DNA of 8,082 nucleotides from Deltaproteobacteria bacterium (GCA_020350905.1 CP070843.1:155004-163085); one strand, 5' to 3'; shown: positions 1 through 5,048, numbered from the stretch's first letter. Numbers and translations: made by a program. Notes: a model not told the origin generated them from the sequence alone.

Positions 1-293
1 GCAAGCATATCGGTATATGAGAACGTTCGGTACTCAGTCATGCCTTGAAGAAGTTCCAGGCACACTCCCATTACAAAGAACCCCAGACTCAGTTGTAACT
101 GAGAAGATCTCTGCGAATAGATGTTCGCAAACCACAGCATGAGAATCAAATACGCAATGATGTGGGAGAGTTTGTCACTTTGCTCGAATTCCAGCGGCTG
201 AGGAGGCTTGGGCCACAAAGACAAAAAGACAATAACGGCGACAAGTAACCATCCTAGAGTCAACCAAACTTTAGCATACCTAAATTTGTGCAT
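1..293 (-). CDS. VanZ-family membrane protein, N-terminal part (runs off left edge)
   Basis: This is a partial gene: 97 complete codons from the ATG at 293 to the window edge, with the C-terminus outside. VanZ-family proteins are small integral membrane proteins of uncertain biochemical role, named after the teicoplanin-resistance gene. Visible hallmarks are the DKLSHIIAY motif (D40, K41, H44), GVCLELLQG around residues 76-84, and SYTDML at 92-97, which in the family continues into an Asn. Hydrophobic segments lie near residues 10-27, 43-58 and 67-83, fitting the family's topology. The start is the only one available: an in-frame TGA lies 8 codons upstream and no other ATG, GTG or TTG intervenes. 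No good Shine-Dalgarno sits at normal spacing; the GGAG of the upstream repeat is 21 nt away. Resistance function should not be assumed, because most VanZ homologues lie outside van clusters. The family call is fairly sure. Confidence 0.8.
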   Translation of the reverse strand, partial: MHKFRYAKVWLTLGWLLVAVIVFLSLWPKPPQPLEFEQSDKLSHIIAYLILMLWFANIYSQRSSQLQLSLGFFVMGVCLELLQGMTEYRTFSYTDML

Positions 294-307
294 ACCGTTA
301 TTTGTTG

Positions 308-329
308 TGGCTCACTCCGTTCGCCGCAT
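308..329 (-). repeat. 22-bp interspersed element, copy A (vanZ leader)
   Basis: This 22-bp stretch is identical to 6961-6982 in front of larB. On the minus strand its core is GGCGAACGGAGTGAGCC. That core can fold as a short hairpin: GGC/GCC, then tandem G-A/A-G mismatches, then AC/GT closing a GGA triloop. In both copies a four-unit GCATRGR array follows on the same side, so the two form one composite repeat. Confidence 0.7.
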
Positions 330-353
330 GGGGCATGGAGCATGGAGCATAGA
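326..353. repeat. 7-bp tandem array GCATRGR x4, array 1
   Basis: Four consecutive 7-bp units (GCATGGG, GCATGGA, GCATGGA, GCATAGA) total 28 bp. The flanking heptads do not match. Three further arrays of the same unit and the same length lie at 3488-3515, 6979-7006 and 7229-7256. It is too short and spacer-less to be CRISPR. Confidence 0.8.
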
Positions 354-387
354 GTAAAAGGCGTAAGGCCCCAAACGCAAGCTTGGC

Positions 388-449
388 GTTGGAGGTTTGA
401 GGCAACAAATCTTCTAAGCAAAGAACATCTTTTGCCTCCAACCTCCAAC
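388..449. repeat. Inverted repeat, 18-bp arms, 26-nt loop
   Basis: The left arm at 388-405 begins GTTGGAGG. The right arm at 432-449 is its reverse complement with one mismatch (398 against 439). No T-run follows on either strand, so a simple Rho-independent terminator is not supported. The arm word GTTGGAGGT also recurs at 730-738 and 780-788, which ties it to an interspersed repeat. Confidence 0.65.
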
Positions 450-465
450 ATATTTGGACTATTCG

Positions 466-479
466 CTGCCAGCTGGCAG
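466..479. repeat. Perfect 14-bp palindrome
   Basis: CTGCCAGCTGGCAG is fully self-complementary. Its 10-mer CTGCCAGCTG recurs at 1782-1791 (in the flippase gene tail) and 5336-5345 (upstream of the MBL hydrolase). Three copies in 8 kb suggest an interspersed repeat word rather than an operator. Confidence 0.5.
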
Positions 480-513
480 GCTCAGGCCAAGTAGCGCAGA
501 GCGCACGAAGCAG

Positions 514-543
514 AAGGGCAGAGTTATTTCTAACCCTGCCCTT
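514..543 (-). terminator. Hairpin just downstream of tRNA-Pro, possible terminator
   Basis: AAGGGCAG at 514-521 pairs with 536-543. After one mismatch (522/535), GTT (523-525) pairs with AAC (532-534), leaving a 6-nt loop. It lies 10 nt past the tRNA CCA on the tRNA strand, where a terminator belongs. The sequence after the stem is only mildly T-rich, so its strength is uncertain. Confidence 0.4.
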
Positions 544-553
544 TCATACTTGC

Positions 554-631
554 TGGTCGGGACGGGCGGATTTGAACCGCCGGCCCCCTGCTCCCAAGGC
601 AGGTGCGCTGACCAGACTGCGCTACGTCCCG
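554..631 (-). tRNA. tRNA-Pro (anticodon UGG)
   Basis: This is a complete 78-nt tRNA including an encoded CCA (554-556) and discriminator A (557). The acceptor stem is CGGGACG/CGTCCCG (625-631 with 558-564), the D stem GCGC/GCGC, and the anticodon stem CCTGC/GCAGG with loop CTTGGGA. That loop gives anticodon TGG followed by the G37 typical of tRNA-Pro. The T arm is GGCGG-TTCAAAT-CCGCC. All stems pair fully and the variable loop is short (5 nt). It would read CCA and, by wobble, other proline codons. It stands alone, with a hairpin downstream and a tentative promoter upstream. Apparent protein frames across it on both strands are shadows. Confidence 0.96.
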
Positions 632-666
632 AGTGTTTTTGTGCCGAGTCCGTGATGGTTGGAAAT

Positions 667-695
667 GTGGTATCACAGGGACGGGTCCAATGCAA
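667..695 (-). promoter_or_regulatory. Tentative sigma70-type promoter for tRNA-Pro
   Basis: On the minus strand TTGCAT (690-695) is followed after 17 nt by TACCAC (667-672), about 35 nt before the mature tRNA 5' end. Spacing and position are right, but the -10 box matches the consensus at only about half its positions. This is a weak call made by eye. Confidence 0.25.
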
Positions 696-729
696 GAGTA
701 AAACGCACTGGGCGTTGGCCTCACGGCCT

Positions 730-788
730 GTTGGAGGTCGGAGGAGCGCTCATGTCCGCTTTGCGGACCCTCGCTTTAGGTTGGAGGT
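730..788. repeat. GTTGGAGGT direct repeats around a GTCCGC hairpin
   Basis: GTTGGAGGT occurs at 730-738 and 780-788. Between them lies a perfect small hairpin, GTCCGC-TTT-GCGGAC (754-768). It has the same 6-bp-arm, 3-nt-loop build as the GTCGCC-GAA-GGCGAC hairpin at 5265-5279. The GTTGGAGGT word is shared with the arms of the inverted repeat at 388-449. Nothing coding is seen here. Confidence 0.5.
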
Positions 789-805
789 AAAGGGAACATA
801 ATTGC

Positions 806-856
806 GGATTGCGCCCGCCTCGCCTCAGCGGCTCGCGATGGCGGGCGGGGATTGCG
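806..856. mobile_element. 35-bp palindromic element flanked by 8-bp direct repeats
   Basis: A GC-rich imperfect palindrome (814-848) has stem CGCCCGCC/GGCGGGCG (812-819 with 840-847) plus TCGC/GCGA (820-823 with 835-838). It is bracketed by GGATTGCG at 806-813 and 849-856. The surrounding text AATTGCGGATTGCG...GAA occurs uninterrupted at 6190-6205 (AATTGCGGATTGCGAA), so the palindrome appears inserted into that repeat with an 8-bp target duplication. A second copy lies inverted at about 1699-1737. It sits 38 nt past the amidase stop and could also act as an mRNA 3' hairpin. Calling it mobile is an inference. Confidence 0.5.
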
Positions 857-885
857 AATACGGGAAGGAATGGGGATGGGCAAAA

Positions 886-1647
886 TTATGAATCTGGACT
901 TTTAAGTTTAATAACTATGCCCTTGTCTTCCAAGCTCCGATATTTGATGAGACCCTGGGTCACTGCCTTGGCAACGGCCTCTTGAAATTCAGGCTTTTGT
1001 AATTGGGCAGCCTCCTCCAGGTGATTCAGGGACCCTAGTTCCACCATTACAGCGGGCATACGAGCCCTTCTGAGCAAGTAGATATCCGCTGGAAGCACCC
1101 CGCCCGAAGCCCACGGAATTGACCAGAGCAGCTCCTCCTGCATGAGCGAGGCCAACATGCGGCTTTTCTCCCAATACGGTTCTTGTTCCTGGTCCCATGA
1201 TCTCACGGTATTTGAAAATGGCATGGCAGTGGGCGATGCGGTCGTTGGGGACCAGTAATATATAGAGAATCCTGTTGGATCGGACGCGAAGGTGGTGCCG
1301 AGATGCAGGCTAATAAATAGATCTCCGTGGTTATGGTTGGCCAATCCGGCCCGATCGTCCAGAGAGACAGCCTGGTCATCTGTCCGGGTTAATTCAGCAC
1401 GAACTTGTCCGGTCTCCTCTAGAGCTTGAACCAGTTTCTTGGCCAAAGCCATGGTTACTTCTTTTTCGAGAAGGCCACCCGACCCCTTACTGCCGGTGTC
1501 TTGGCCGCCATGGCCAGGGTCCACGATGACCTTGTAAACTTTGCCGGCATCTTGGCCCAAGCTGGCACTCGGCCAGAAACAAAGACACACTGCTACCACG
1601 CCAATCAGTATCACGTTCAGAAAGCAAAGATCTTTTCTCATTTTCAC
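886..1647 (-). CDS. N-acetylmuramoyl-L-alanine amidase (Amidase_3 family)
   Basis: A zinc amidase that cuts the bond between muramic acid and the peptide stem of peptidoglycan, acting outside the cytoplasmic membrane. The 253-aa product has an N-terminal hydrophobic segment (residues 10-30, FWPSASLGQ suggesting a signal-peptide end) and one catalytic domain. Expected residues are in place: VDPGHGG with H46, EKEVT with E61, FISLHLG with H115, and VELGSLNH with E203 as the probable catalytic glutamate. The motif after H115 is LG instead of the usual AN, and the stretch to E203 is longer than in compact family members. There is no AMIN or SPOR domain. The start is GTG at 1647, with ATG at 1641 two codons in as an equal alternative; neither has a strong Shine-Dalgarno, because the leader is occupied by an interspersed repeat. 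It lies 62 nt downstream of the flippase-like gene and is probably cotranscribed with it. Confidence 0.88.
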   Translation of the reverse strand: MKMRKDLCFLNVILIGVVAVCLCFWPSASLGQDAGKVYKVIVDPGHGGQDTGSKGSGGLLEKEVTMALAKKLVQALEETGQVRAELTRTDDQAVSLDDRAGLANHNHGDLFISLHLGTTFASDPTGFSIYYWSPTTASPTAMPFSNTVRSWDQEQEPYWEKSRMLASLMQEELLWSIPWASGGVLPADIYLLRRARMPAVMVELGSLNHLEEAAQLQKPEFQEAVAKAVTQGLIKYRSLEDKGIVIKLKSPDS

Positions 1648-1662
1648 TTCGTGTTCTTCGTG
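1646..1662. repeat. 17-bp repeat ACTTCGTGTTCTTCGTG, copy 1
   Basis: Identical to 5218-5234. It overlaps the GTG start of the amidase and fills its ribosome-binding region. The internal period is 9 bp (CTTCGTGTT, CTTCGTG). I recall similar CTTCGTG repeats from other environmental bacterial genomes. Confidence 0.65.
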
Positions 1663-1698
1663 CCCTTTTTGGTTCTAGCTAAGATTTTCTCTGCGCTT

Positions 1699-1737
1699 CC
1701 TGCCCGCCATCACTCTCGCTCTGGCGAGGCGGGCGGG
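1699..1737. mobile_element. Second copy of the GC-rich palindromic element, over the flippase gene stop
   Basis: Stem CCTGCCCGCC (1699-1708) pairs with GGCGGGCGGG (1728-1737), with one T-G wobble. It shares GCCCGCCATC and GGCGAGGCGGG with the reverse complement of the 814-848 element, while the 11-12 nt centre differs. It contains the TGA stop (1710-1712) of the flippase-like gene. Its flanks carry a CTCTGCG repeat (1690-1695 region and 1746-1752), so it too seems to sit inside another repeat, but a clean target duplication is not visible. Confidence 0.45.
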
Positions 1738-2768
1738 TCGGCGTCCTCTGCGATTAAGTCCCTCTCGTTGTTCCCTGCCGACTGCCAGCTGGAGACTGCT
1801 GACTTGAGCGAAAATCCCACCTTCAGTTTGGATACATTGATGAAAAATACTCCCATGAGTACGAGCACTGCCAGGGTGAGAAAGTGGAGCAAGATAGCAT
1901 AGGCAAGAGCAATGTCTTTCCCCACCCCAAACAAGCCAAGAGCCACTACGCAGGCGTAGTGATAGTTGCCTATGAAACCCGGTGCCGCGGGCAGGGCAAT
2001 CCCGATACAGGTCAACACCAGAACAGTAACCCCCGCCAGCAATCCCAATGGTAGTTCCATGGAGCGAAACAGAACCAATAAGGTAGCTAGCGCGACAGCC
2101 CAGACCACTGAGGTCAGCGCCAGGATTGCCAGGAGCCTTTTAAGGCTGGTCACTGCTTGCATGCCGCTGTAGAAAGTTTCGGCAATACGGGTCAGGAAAT
2201 CTGACACAGATTCGGGTAGAATCCGTGAAGCAACCTGAAAGAACCTCTGGCGAAATCCTGGGAGCGAGCCGAGCAGCACCAGCAGGACAGCAGCGAGGAG
2301 TATGAAGACGAATCCTTTGAATGAAGAGAGTATCAAGCTTGGCAACCGGAGTGCGGGAAGACATATCGCCAGAAGAACTACAAGAAAACTGGAATCGATC
2401 AGCCGCTCCAGAACCACGGAGCCCATGGCAGGGCTCAGGCCAACCTTGCTGTTTTGATTAAGCAAGTATGGTCGAGCCACTTCACCCAGGCGCGCTGGCA
2501 AAATCCACACAAAGAGAAACCCTATGCAGGTGATGGGAAGGAGCAAGCGCTGACCGAACTGTTCCAAAGGCGCCAATAAGAGCCCCCAGCGGACAGAGCG
2601 CAGGACCTGAGCCGCAGTAAGGAAGATCGCCACAACTACCACGGATAGTACATCAGCCTGTTTGATGCCGGCCATTACCTGGACCAGCTGAACATTCCGG
2701 AGGGCCAGGTACCCAGCCACCACACTTATCGCCAAGGAGGTGATTATTTTAAAGAGATTCTTAGTCAT
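1710..2768 (-). CDS. Flippase-like / lysylphosphatidylglycerol synthase transmembrane-domain protein (UPF0104)
   Basis: A polytopic inner-membrane protein of the LPG_synthase_TM (YbhN/AglD-like) family. Members are linked to lipid or polyprenyl-glycan translocation and to the flippase half of MprF, but the substrate here is unknown. There are several strongly hydrophobic stretches along about 350 residues. Family motifs, numbered from the ATG, are LRSVRW (56-61), LPARLGEVARPYLL (90-103), SVVLERLID (117-125) and PAAPGFIGNYHYA (260-272). There is no C-terminal LPG synthetase domain, so it is the transmembrane part alone. ATG 2768 is chosen because the family motif pattern begins at MTKNLFKIITSLAIS; a GTG at 2801 would add 11 residues. 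The last roughly 26 residues are encoded by interspersed repeats and are unlikely to be ancestral. It is flanked head to tail by the thioesterase and amidase genes. Family call firm, function open. Confidence 0.85.
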   Translation of the reverse strand: MTKNLFKIITSLAISVVAGYLALRNVQLVQVMAGIKQADVLSVVVVAIFLTAAQVLRSVRWGLLLAPLEQFGQRLLLPITCIGFLFVWILPARLGEVARPYLLNQNSKVGLSPAMGSVVLERLIDSSFLVVLLAICLPALRLPSLILSSFKGFVFILLAAVLLVLLGSLPGFRQRFFQVASRILPESVSDFLTRIAETFYSGMQAVTSLKRLLAILALTSVVWAVALATLLVLFRSMELPLGLLAGVTVLVLTCIGIALPAAPGFIGNYHYACVVALGLFGVGKDIALAYAILLHFLTLAVLVLMGVFFINVSKLKVGFSLKSAVSSWQSAGNNERDLIAEDADPPASPERE

Positions 2769-2863
2769 TGATCTCAGGTTTTCACCACCCGTTCGTTTCA
2801 CTCACTCGAGGCACAGAGAGCACAGAGCAGTCTTTGTTTTGCCCACTGTCTATTGACTCGTGC

Positions 2864-3301
2864 TTACTCGGCAGCGGACAGGTCTGAGAGCTTTAATTTC
2901 TCCAATGCTGTCACGGCATCACGCATTCTATCATTCAAAGGCGTAGACTTCTTCTCCTTGTAGTCGTACACCACCTGCACGGATCTGCCCTCAGTTATCA
3001 ACCGGCCACTGTCCTTATCTTCCATCCTGTATTCAAAATGAAAGCTTTTGTTGCCCAAATTGCGAGCTCTGATACCGATCAAGAGGGTCTCACCGAGGTA
3101 TGCCGGACTCAGGTAGCGGCAGGTTACCTCACCCAGAATGAAGTTTATATCTTTCACCCCATGTACGGTTCTCAAGGCTTTCCAGTACTGCATCCGAGCG
3201 TCTTCCATAAACGATACAAAGGCCACGTTGTTCACGTGGCCCATTGCATCCAGATCTCGAAAAAGCACCTCGTGCTCAAAAATCACCTGGTATCCTTCCA
3301 T
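2864..3301 (-). CDS. Acyl-CoA thioesterase, YbgC/4-hydroxybenzoyl-CoA thioesterase (4HBT) type
   Basis: A 145-aa single hotdog-fold domain, the usual length for YbgC/FcbJ-type thioesterases, which hydrolyse acyl-CoA or acyl-ACP thioesters in the cytoplasm. The N-terminal signature FRDLDAMGHVNNVAF carries the expected catalytic Asp (D18) and the GHVNN turn (21-25). FMEDAR (31-36) is the family's partner helix. The rest (YLSPAYLGETLLIGIRARNLG, then FHFEYRMED) matches the beta-sheet core. Substrate cannot be inferred. The start is well set: ATG 3301 is preceded by a perfect GGAGGT at 8-nt spacing. It appears to be the first gene of a possible three-gene minus-strand unit with the flippase-like and amidase genes. 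The 95 nt after it contain another tandem repeat (CACAGAGAG type, around 2812-2827). Confidence 0.9.
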   Translation of the reverse strand: MEGYQVIFEHEVLFRDLDAMGHVNNVAFVSFMEDARMQYWKALRTVHGVKDINFILGEVTCRYLSPAYLGETLLIGIRARNLGNKSFHFEYRMEDKDSGRLITEGRSVQVVYDYKEKKSTPLNDRMRDAVTALEKLKLSDLSAAE

Positions 3302-3309
3302 CGAAACGA

Positions 3310-3315
3310 ACCTCC
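3310..3315 (-). promoter_or_regulatory. Strong Shine-Dalgarno (GGAGGT) of the thioesterase gene
   Basis: GGAGGT on the minus strand lies 8 nt before ATG 3301 and fixes that start. Confidence 0.85.
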
Positions 3316-3350
3316 ATATGTTAGCCCGCCAAAGTGTTCGCGTAGTTTAG

Positions 3351-3367
3351 CTGATTTTGCAAATCAG
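3351..3367. promoter_or_regulatory. Dyad CTGATTT-TGC-AAATCAG, possible operator
   Basis: Perfect 7-bp arms with a 3-nt centre lie 50 nt upstream of the thioesterase start, in the divergent region. Position and symmetry suit a regulator-binding site, but no matching regulator is in the window and it may be fortuitous. Confidence 0.3.
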
Positions 3368-3487
3368 TGCCAGAGAGAACTACCCCAGGGCGACGCGGTG
3401 ATGGGGAGATACGGGGACGCAGCGATAAAGCCTTTCGCCCTTAGCTTGGGCCTTGAACCTTTGCGATTCTGAATTCTGGCTTCTTAC

Positions 3488-3515
3488 TCTATGCGCCATG
3501 CCCTACGCCCCATGC
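3488..3515. repeat. 7-bp tandem array x4, array 2 (opposite orientation)
   Basis: Units TCTATGC, GCCATGC, CCTACGC and CCCATGC are complements of the GCATRGR family, the most diverged of the four arrays. It has exactly four units, as in the others. There is no adjacent copy of the 22-bp element here. Confidence 0.65.
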
Positions 3516-3601
3516 CTCCTACACAACTGACCACCGACAACCGACTCCTGACATTAGGCGTAGACTCGGTTGATTGAACTTGGTAAAACGTAACCGTAGG
3601 T

Positions 3602-3633
3602 CGGATGGTTTCCGCCTCAGCGGAGGTCATCCG
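3602..3633 (+). repeat. Nested hairpin at the radical SAM gene leader
   Basis: Fourteen pairs (3602-3615 with 3620-3633, three of them G-U) close a 4-nt CTCA loop, ending 11 nt before the ATG at 3645. The outer arms CGGATG/CATCCG and the inner TCCGC/GCGGA look like two elements, because deleting the inner TTCCGCCTCAGCGGAGGT leaves the perfect palindrome CGGATGGTCATCCG. The right arm holds GGAGGT (3622-3627), the only Shine-Dalgarno-like run upstream. It is 17 nt from the ATG and paired in the stem. A role in translation control is possible but unproven. Confidence 0.5.
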
Positions 3634-3644
3634 GCGACAAGCCT

Positions 3645-5000
3645 ATGAAAAAAAGATCGCCTCATATCCTGCTCATCAATCCATGGATCTATGATTTCGC
3701 GGCTCATGATTTGTGGTCTAAGCCATTAGGGCTGCTGATGCTGGCCGGCCTTCTGCGCACGCAAGGCTATCAACTCAGGCTGCTGGATTGTCTGGATGTT
3801 CATGATTCTCGCTTGCAAGCAATCCCGGGTATGAAGCCTGCTACTCGCCGCGCCTTCGGCACCGGCAAATTTTACCGTACGCAGGTACCTCAACCCTCTT
3901 CCCTGCAACAATTTGAGCGGCCATATTACCGGTTTGGCATCACCCCTGAAATGTTCCGGGAGCGTCTCCTTGAGGGAGCCAAACCAGATGCGGTCCTGAT
4001 CACCTCCACTATGACCTACTGGTATCCGGGCGTGCAAGAGAGTATCCGGTTGGTCAAAGAGCACTTTTCTGACGTGCCCCTCGTTTTGGGTGGTATCTAC
4101 GCCACCTTATGCCCGGAGCACGCTACTCGTAACAGCGGTGCCGACCACATACTCCCAGGGCCAGGTGAGACTCAAATATTGAAACTATTGGAGAAGCTAA
4201 CCGGCTACTCTTCTGAGAAGCCATCTCACAATGTAGAGTTGGACACCTCGCCGTGGCCGGCCTTTGATTTGCTGCCTCATCTGAACTATATATGCACGCT
4301 CACCTCTCGCGGCTGTCCGCTTCGCTGTCCGTATTGCGCCTCAACTCAGCTCTACCCGCAATTCACTCGAAGAGACCCGAACCAGGTGGTGGATGAGCTG
4401 GAGTACTGGCATAAAGTCCACTCCATTGTAAATGTGGCTTTCTACGATGATGCCCTGCTTCTAGATGCACGCAAACACATACTCACTTTGCTCGCTGAGG
4501 TAAGGCGAAGAGAACTCCCTCTGCAGTTTCACACCCCTAATGGCGTTCACATCAGTGGGCTTAACGCAGAAGTTTGTGAAGCGCTCTTCCTTGCTGGTTT
4601 CAAGACCGTGCGCCTTGGTATGGAGACCGGTGATGACGAGCGTCAGCAACAACTGGGGGGCAAGGTGAAGCCCGGCGCTTTCTCAACCGCCATTTCTAAC
4701 CTCGCAAGGGCAGGTTTTCAGCCTGAGCAGATTGGTGTTTACCTCCTTTGCGGTCTTCCTGGGCAGAAGCCAAATGAGGTGGCCCACTCTATCCGTATGG
4801 TACGAGATCACGGAGCCAGACCTTACCTGGCTGAGTATTCGCCTATTCCAAAAACTCGCCTCTGGCCCGAGGCATTAAGCTGTTCCCCTTTTGACCTGGC
4901 AGGTGAACCCCTGTATCATAACAACTCTTTGCTGCCTTGCCGCAGCGATGACTTCGGCCTGGAGGAACTCCAGTGGCTGAAACAACTCTGCAGAGGTTAA
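3645..5000 (+). CDS. Radical SAM protein with N-terminal B12-binding-like domain
   Basis: A 451-aa cytoplasmic enzyme of the B12-binding-domain radical SAM group. The N-terminal Rossmann-like part (about 5-185) starts HILLINPW and includes DAVLITSTMTYWYPG (115-129), LVLGGIYATLCPEH (146-159) and ILPGPGE (169-175). The family's cobalt-ligating DxHxxG signature is not evident, so B12 may bind base-off or not at all. The radical SAM core follows, with SRGCPLRCPYC (C224, C228, C231) as the 4Fe-4S cluster ligands, FYDDALL (266-272), RLGMETGD (323-330) and GVYLLCGLPGQ (364-374). Residues 60-105 are an insertion relative to compact members. The start is ATG 3645, the only in-frame start; its leader has no well-placed Shine-Dalgarno. 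Downstream lies a long non-coding gap. No pathway partner is adjacent, so reaction and substrate are unknown. Confidence 0.88.
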   Translation: MKKRSPHILLINPWIYDFAAHDLWSKPLGLLMLAGLLRTQGYQLRLLDCLDVHDSRLQAIPGMKPATRRAFGTGKFYRTQVPQPSSLQQFERPYYRFGITPEMFRERLLEGAKPDAVLITSTMTYWYPGVQESIRLVKEHFSDVPLVLGGIYATLCPEHATRNSGADHILPGPGETQILKLLEKLTGYSSEKPSHNVELDTSPWPAFDLLPHLNYICTLTSRGCPLRCPYCASTQLYPQFTRRDPNQVVDELEYWHKVHSIVNVAFYDDALLLDARKHILTLLAEVRRRELPLQFHTPNGVHISGLNAEVCEALFLAGFKTVRLGMETGDDERQQQLGGKVKPGAFSTAISNLARAGFQPEQIGVYLLCGLPGQKPNEVAHSIRMVRDHGARPYLAEYSPIPKTRLWPEALSCSPFDLAGEPLYHNNSLLPCRSDDFGLEELQWLKQLCRG

Positions 5001-5021
5001 TCCGCGAAGGGTGAAGATTAG

Positions 5022-5048
5022 ACAGGTTTAACAGGATGTACAGGATCA
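5022..5048. repeat. 9-bp tandem repeat x3 (ACAGG type)
   Basis: Units ACAGGTTTA, ACAGGATGT and ACAGGATCA begin 21 nt after the radical SAM stop. I recall the ACAGGAT(TA) unit as a repeat word in many environmental bacterial genomes. Confidence 0.6.

Larger units (their letters stand above)
294..553. other. Repeat-rich spacer between vanZ-like gene and tRNA-Pro
   Basis: No gene is supported in this spacer. It holds, in order, the 22-bp element shared with the larB leader, a four-unit 7-bp array, an 18-bp-arm inverted repeat, a perfect 14-bp palindrome at 466-479 (CTGCCAGCTGGCAG) and the hairpin that probably ends the tRNA transcript. Open frames across it have repeat-derived, low-information translations. 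Confidence 0.6.
3302..3644. other. Divergent intergenic region, repeat-filled
   Basis: No gene is supported between the thioesterase (minus) and radical SAM (plus) starts. It must hold promoters for both, but no convincing -35/-10 pair was found by eye. It contains a 7-bp-arm dyad (3351-3367), a purine-rich GACGCGGTGATGGGGA-type stretch (about 3390-3425), a four-unit 7-bp array (3488-3515), an ACCGAC-type repeat (about 3530-3550) and a nested hairpin abutting the radical SAM start. Confidence 0.6.

Noticed and set aside
326..353. Short repeats as a possible CRISPR array
   Set aside because: Units are 7 bp with no spacers and no cas genes; all four arrays are plain tandem repeats.
454..801. 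Open frames of 64-115 codons across the tRNA on both strands
   Set aside because: The translations (for example GTGGFEPPAPCSQG) are the well-known shadow of a tRNA gene read as protein.
1426..1902. Long plus-strand frame antisense to the amidase and flippase genes
   Set aside because: It is antisense to two well-supported genes and crosses repeats; the translation shows no family features.
2769..2801. GTG at 2801 as the flippase start
   Set aside because: It adds 11 non-hydrophobic residues not expected for the family, adjoins a CACAGAG repeat and has only a weak GAG as Shine-Dalgarno; ATG 2768 was preferred, though not certain.
3302..3644. Cobalamin riboswitch upstream of the B12-type radical SAM gene
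   Set aside because: No B12-box-like sequence or suitable multi-stem layout was seen; the region consists of unrelated repeats.
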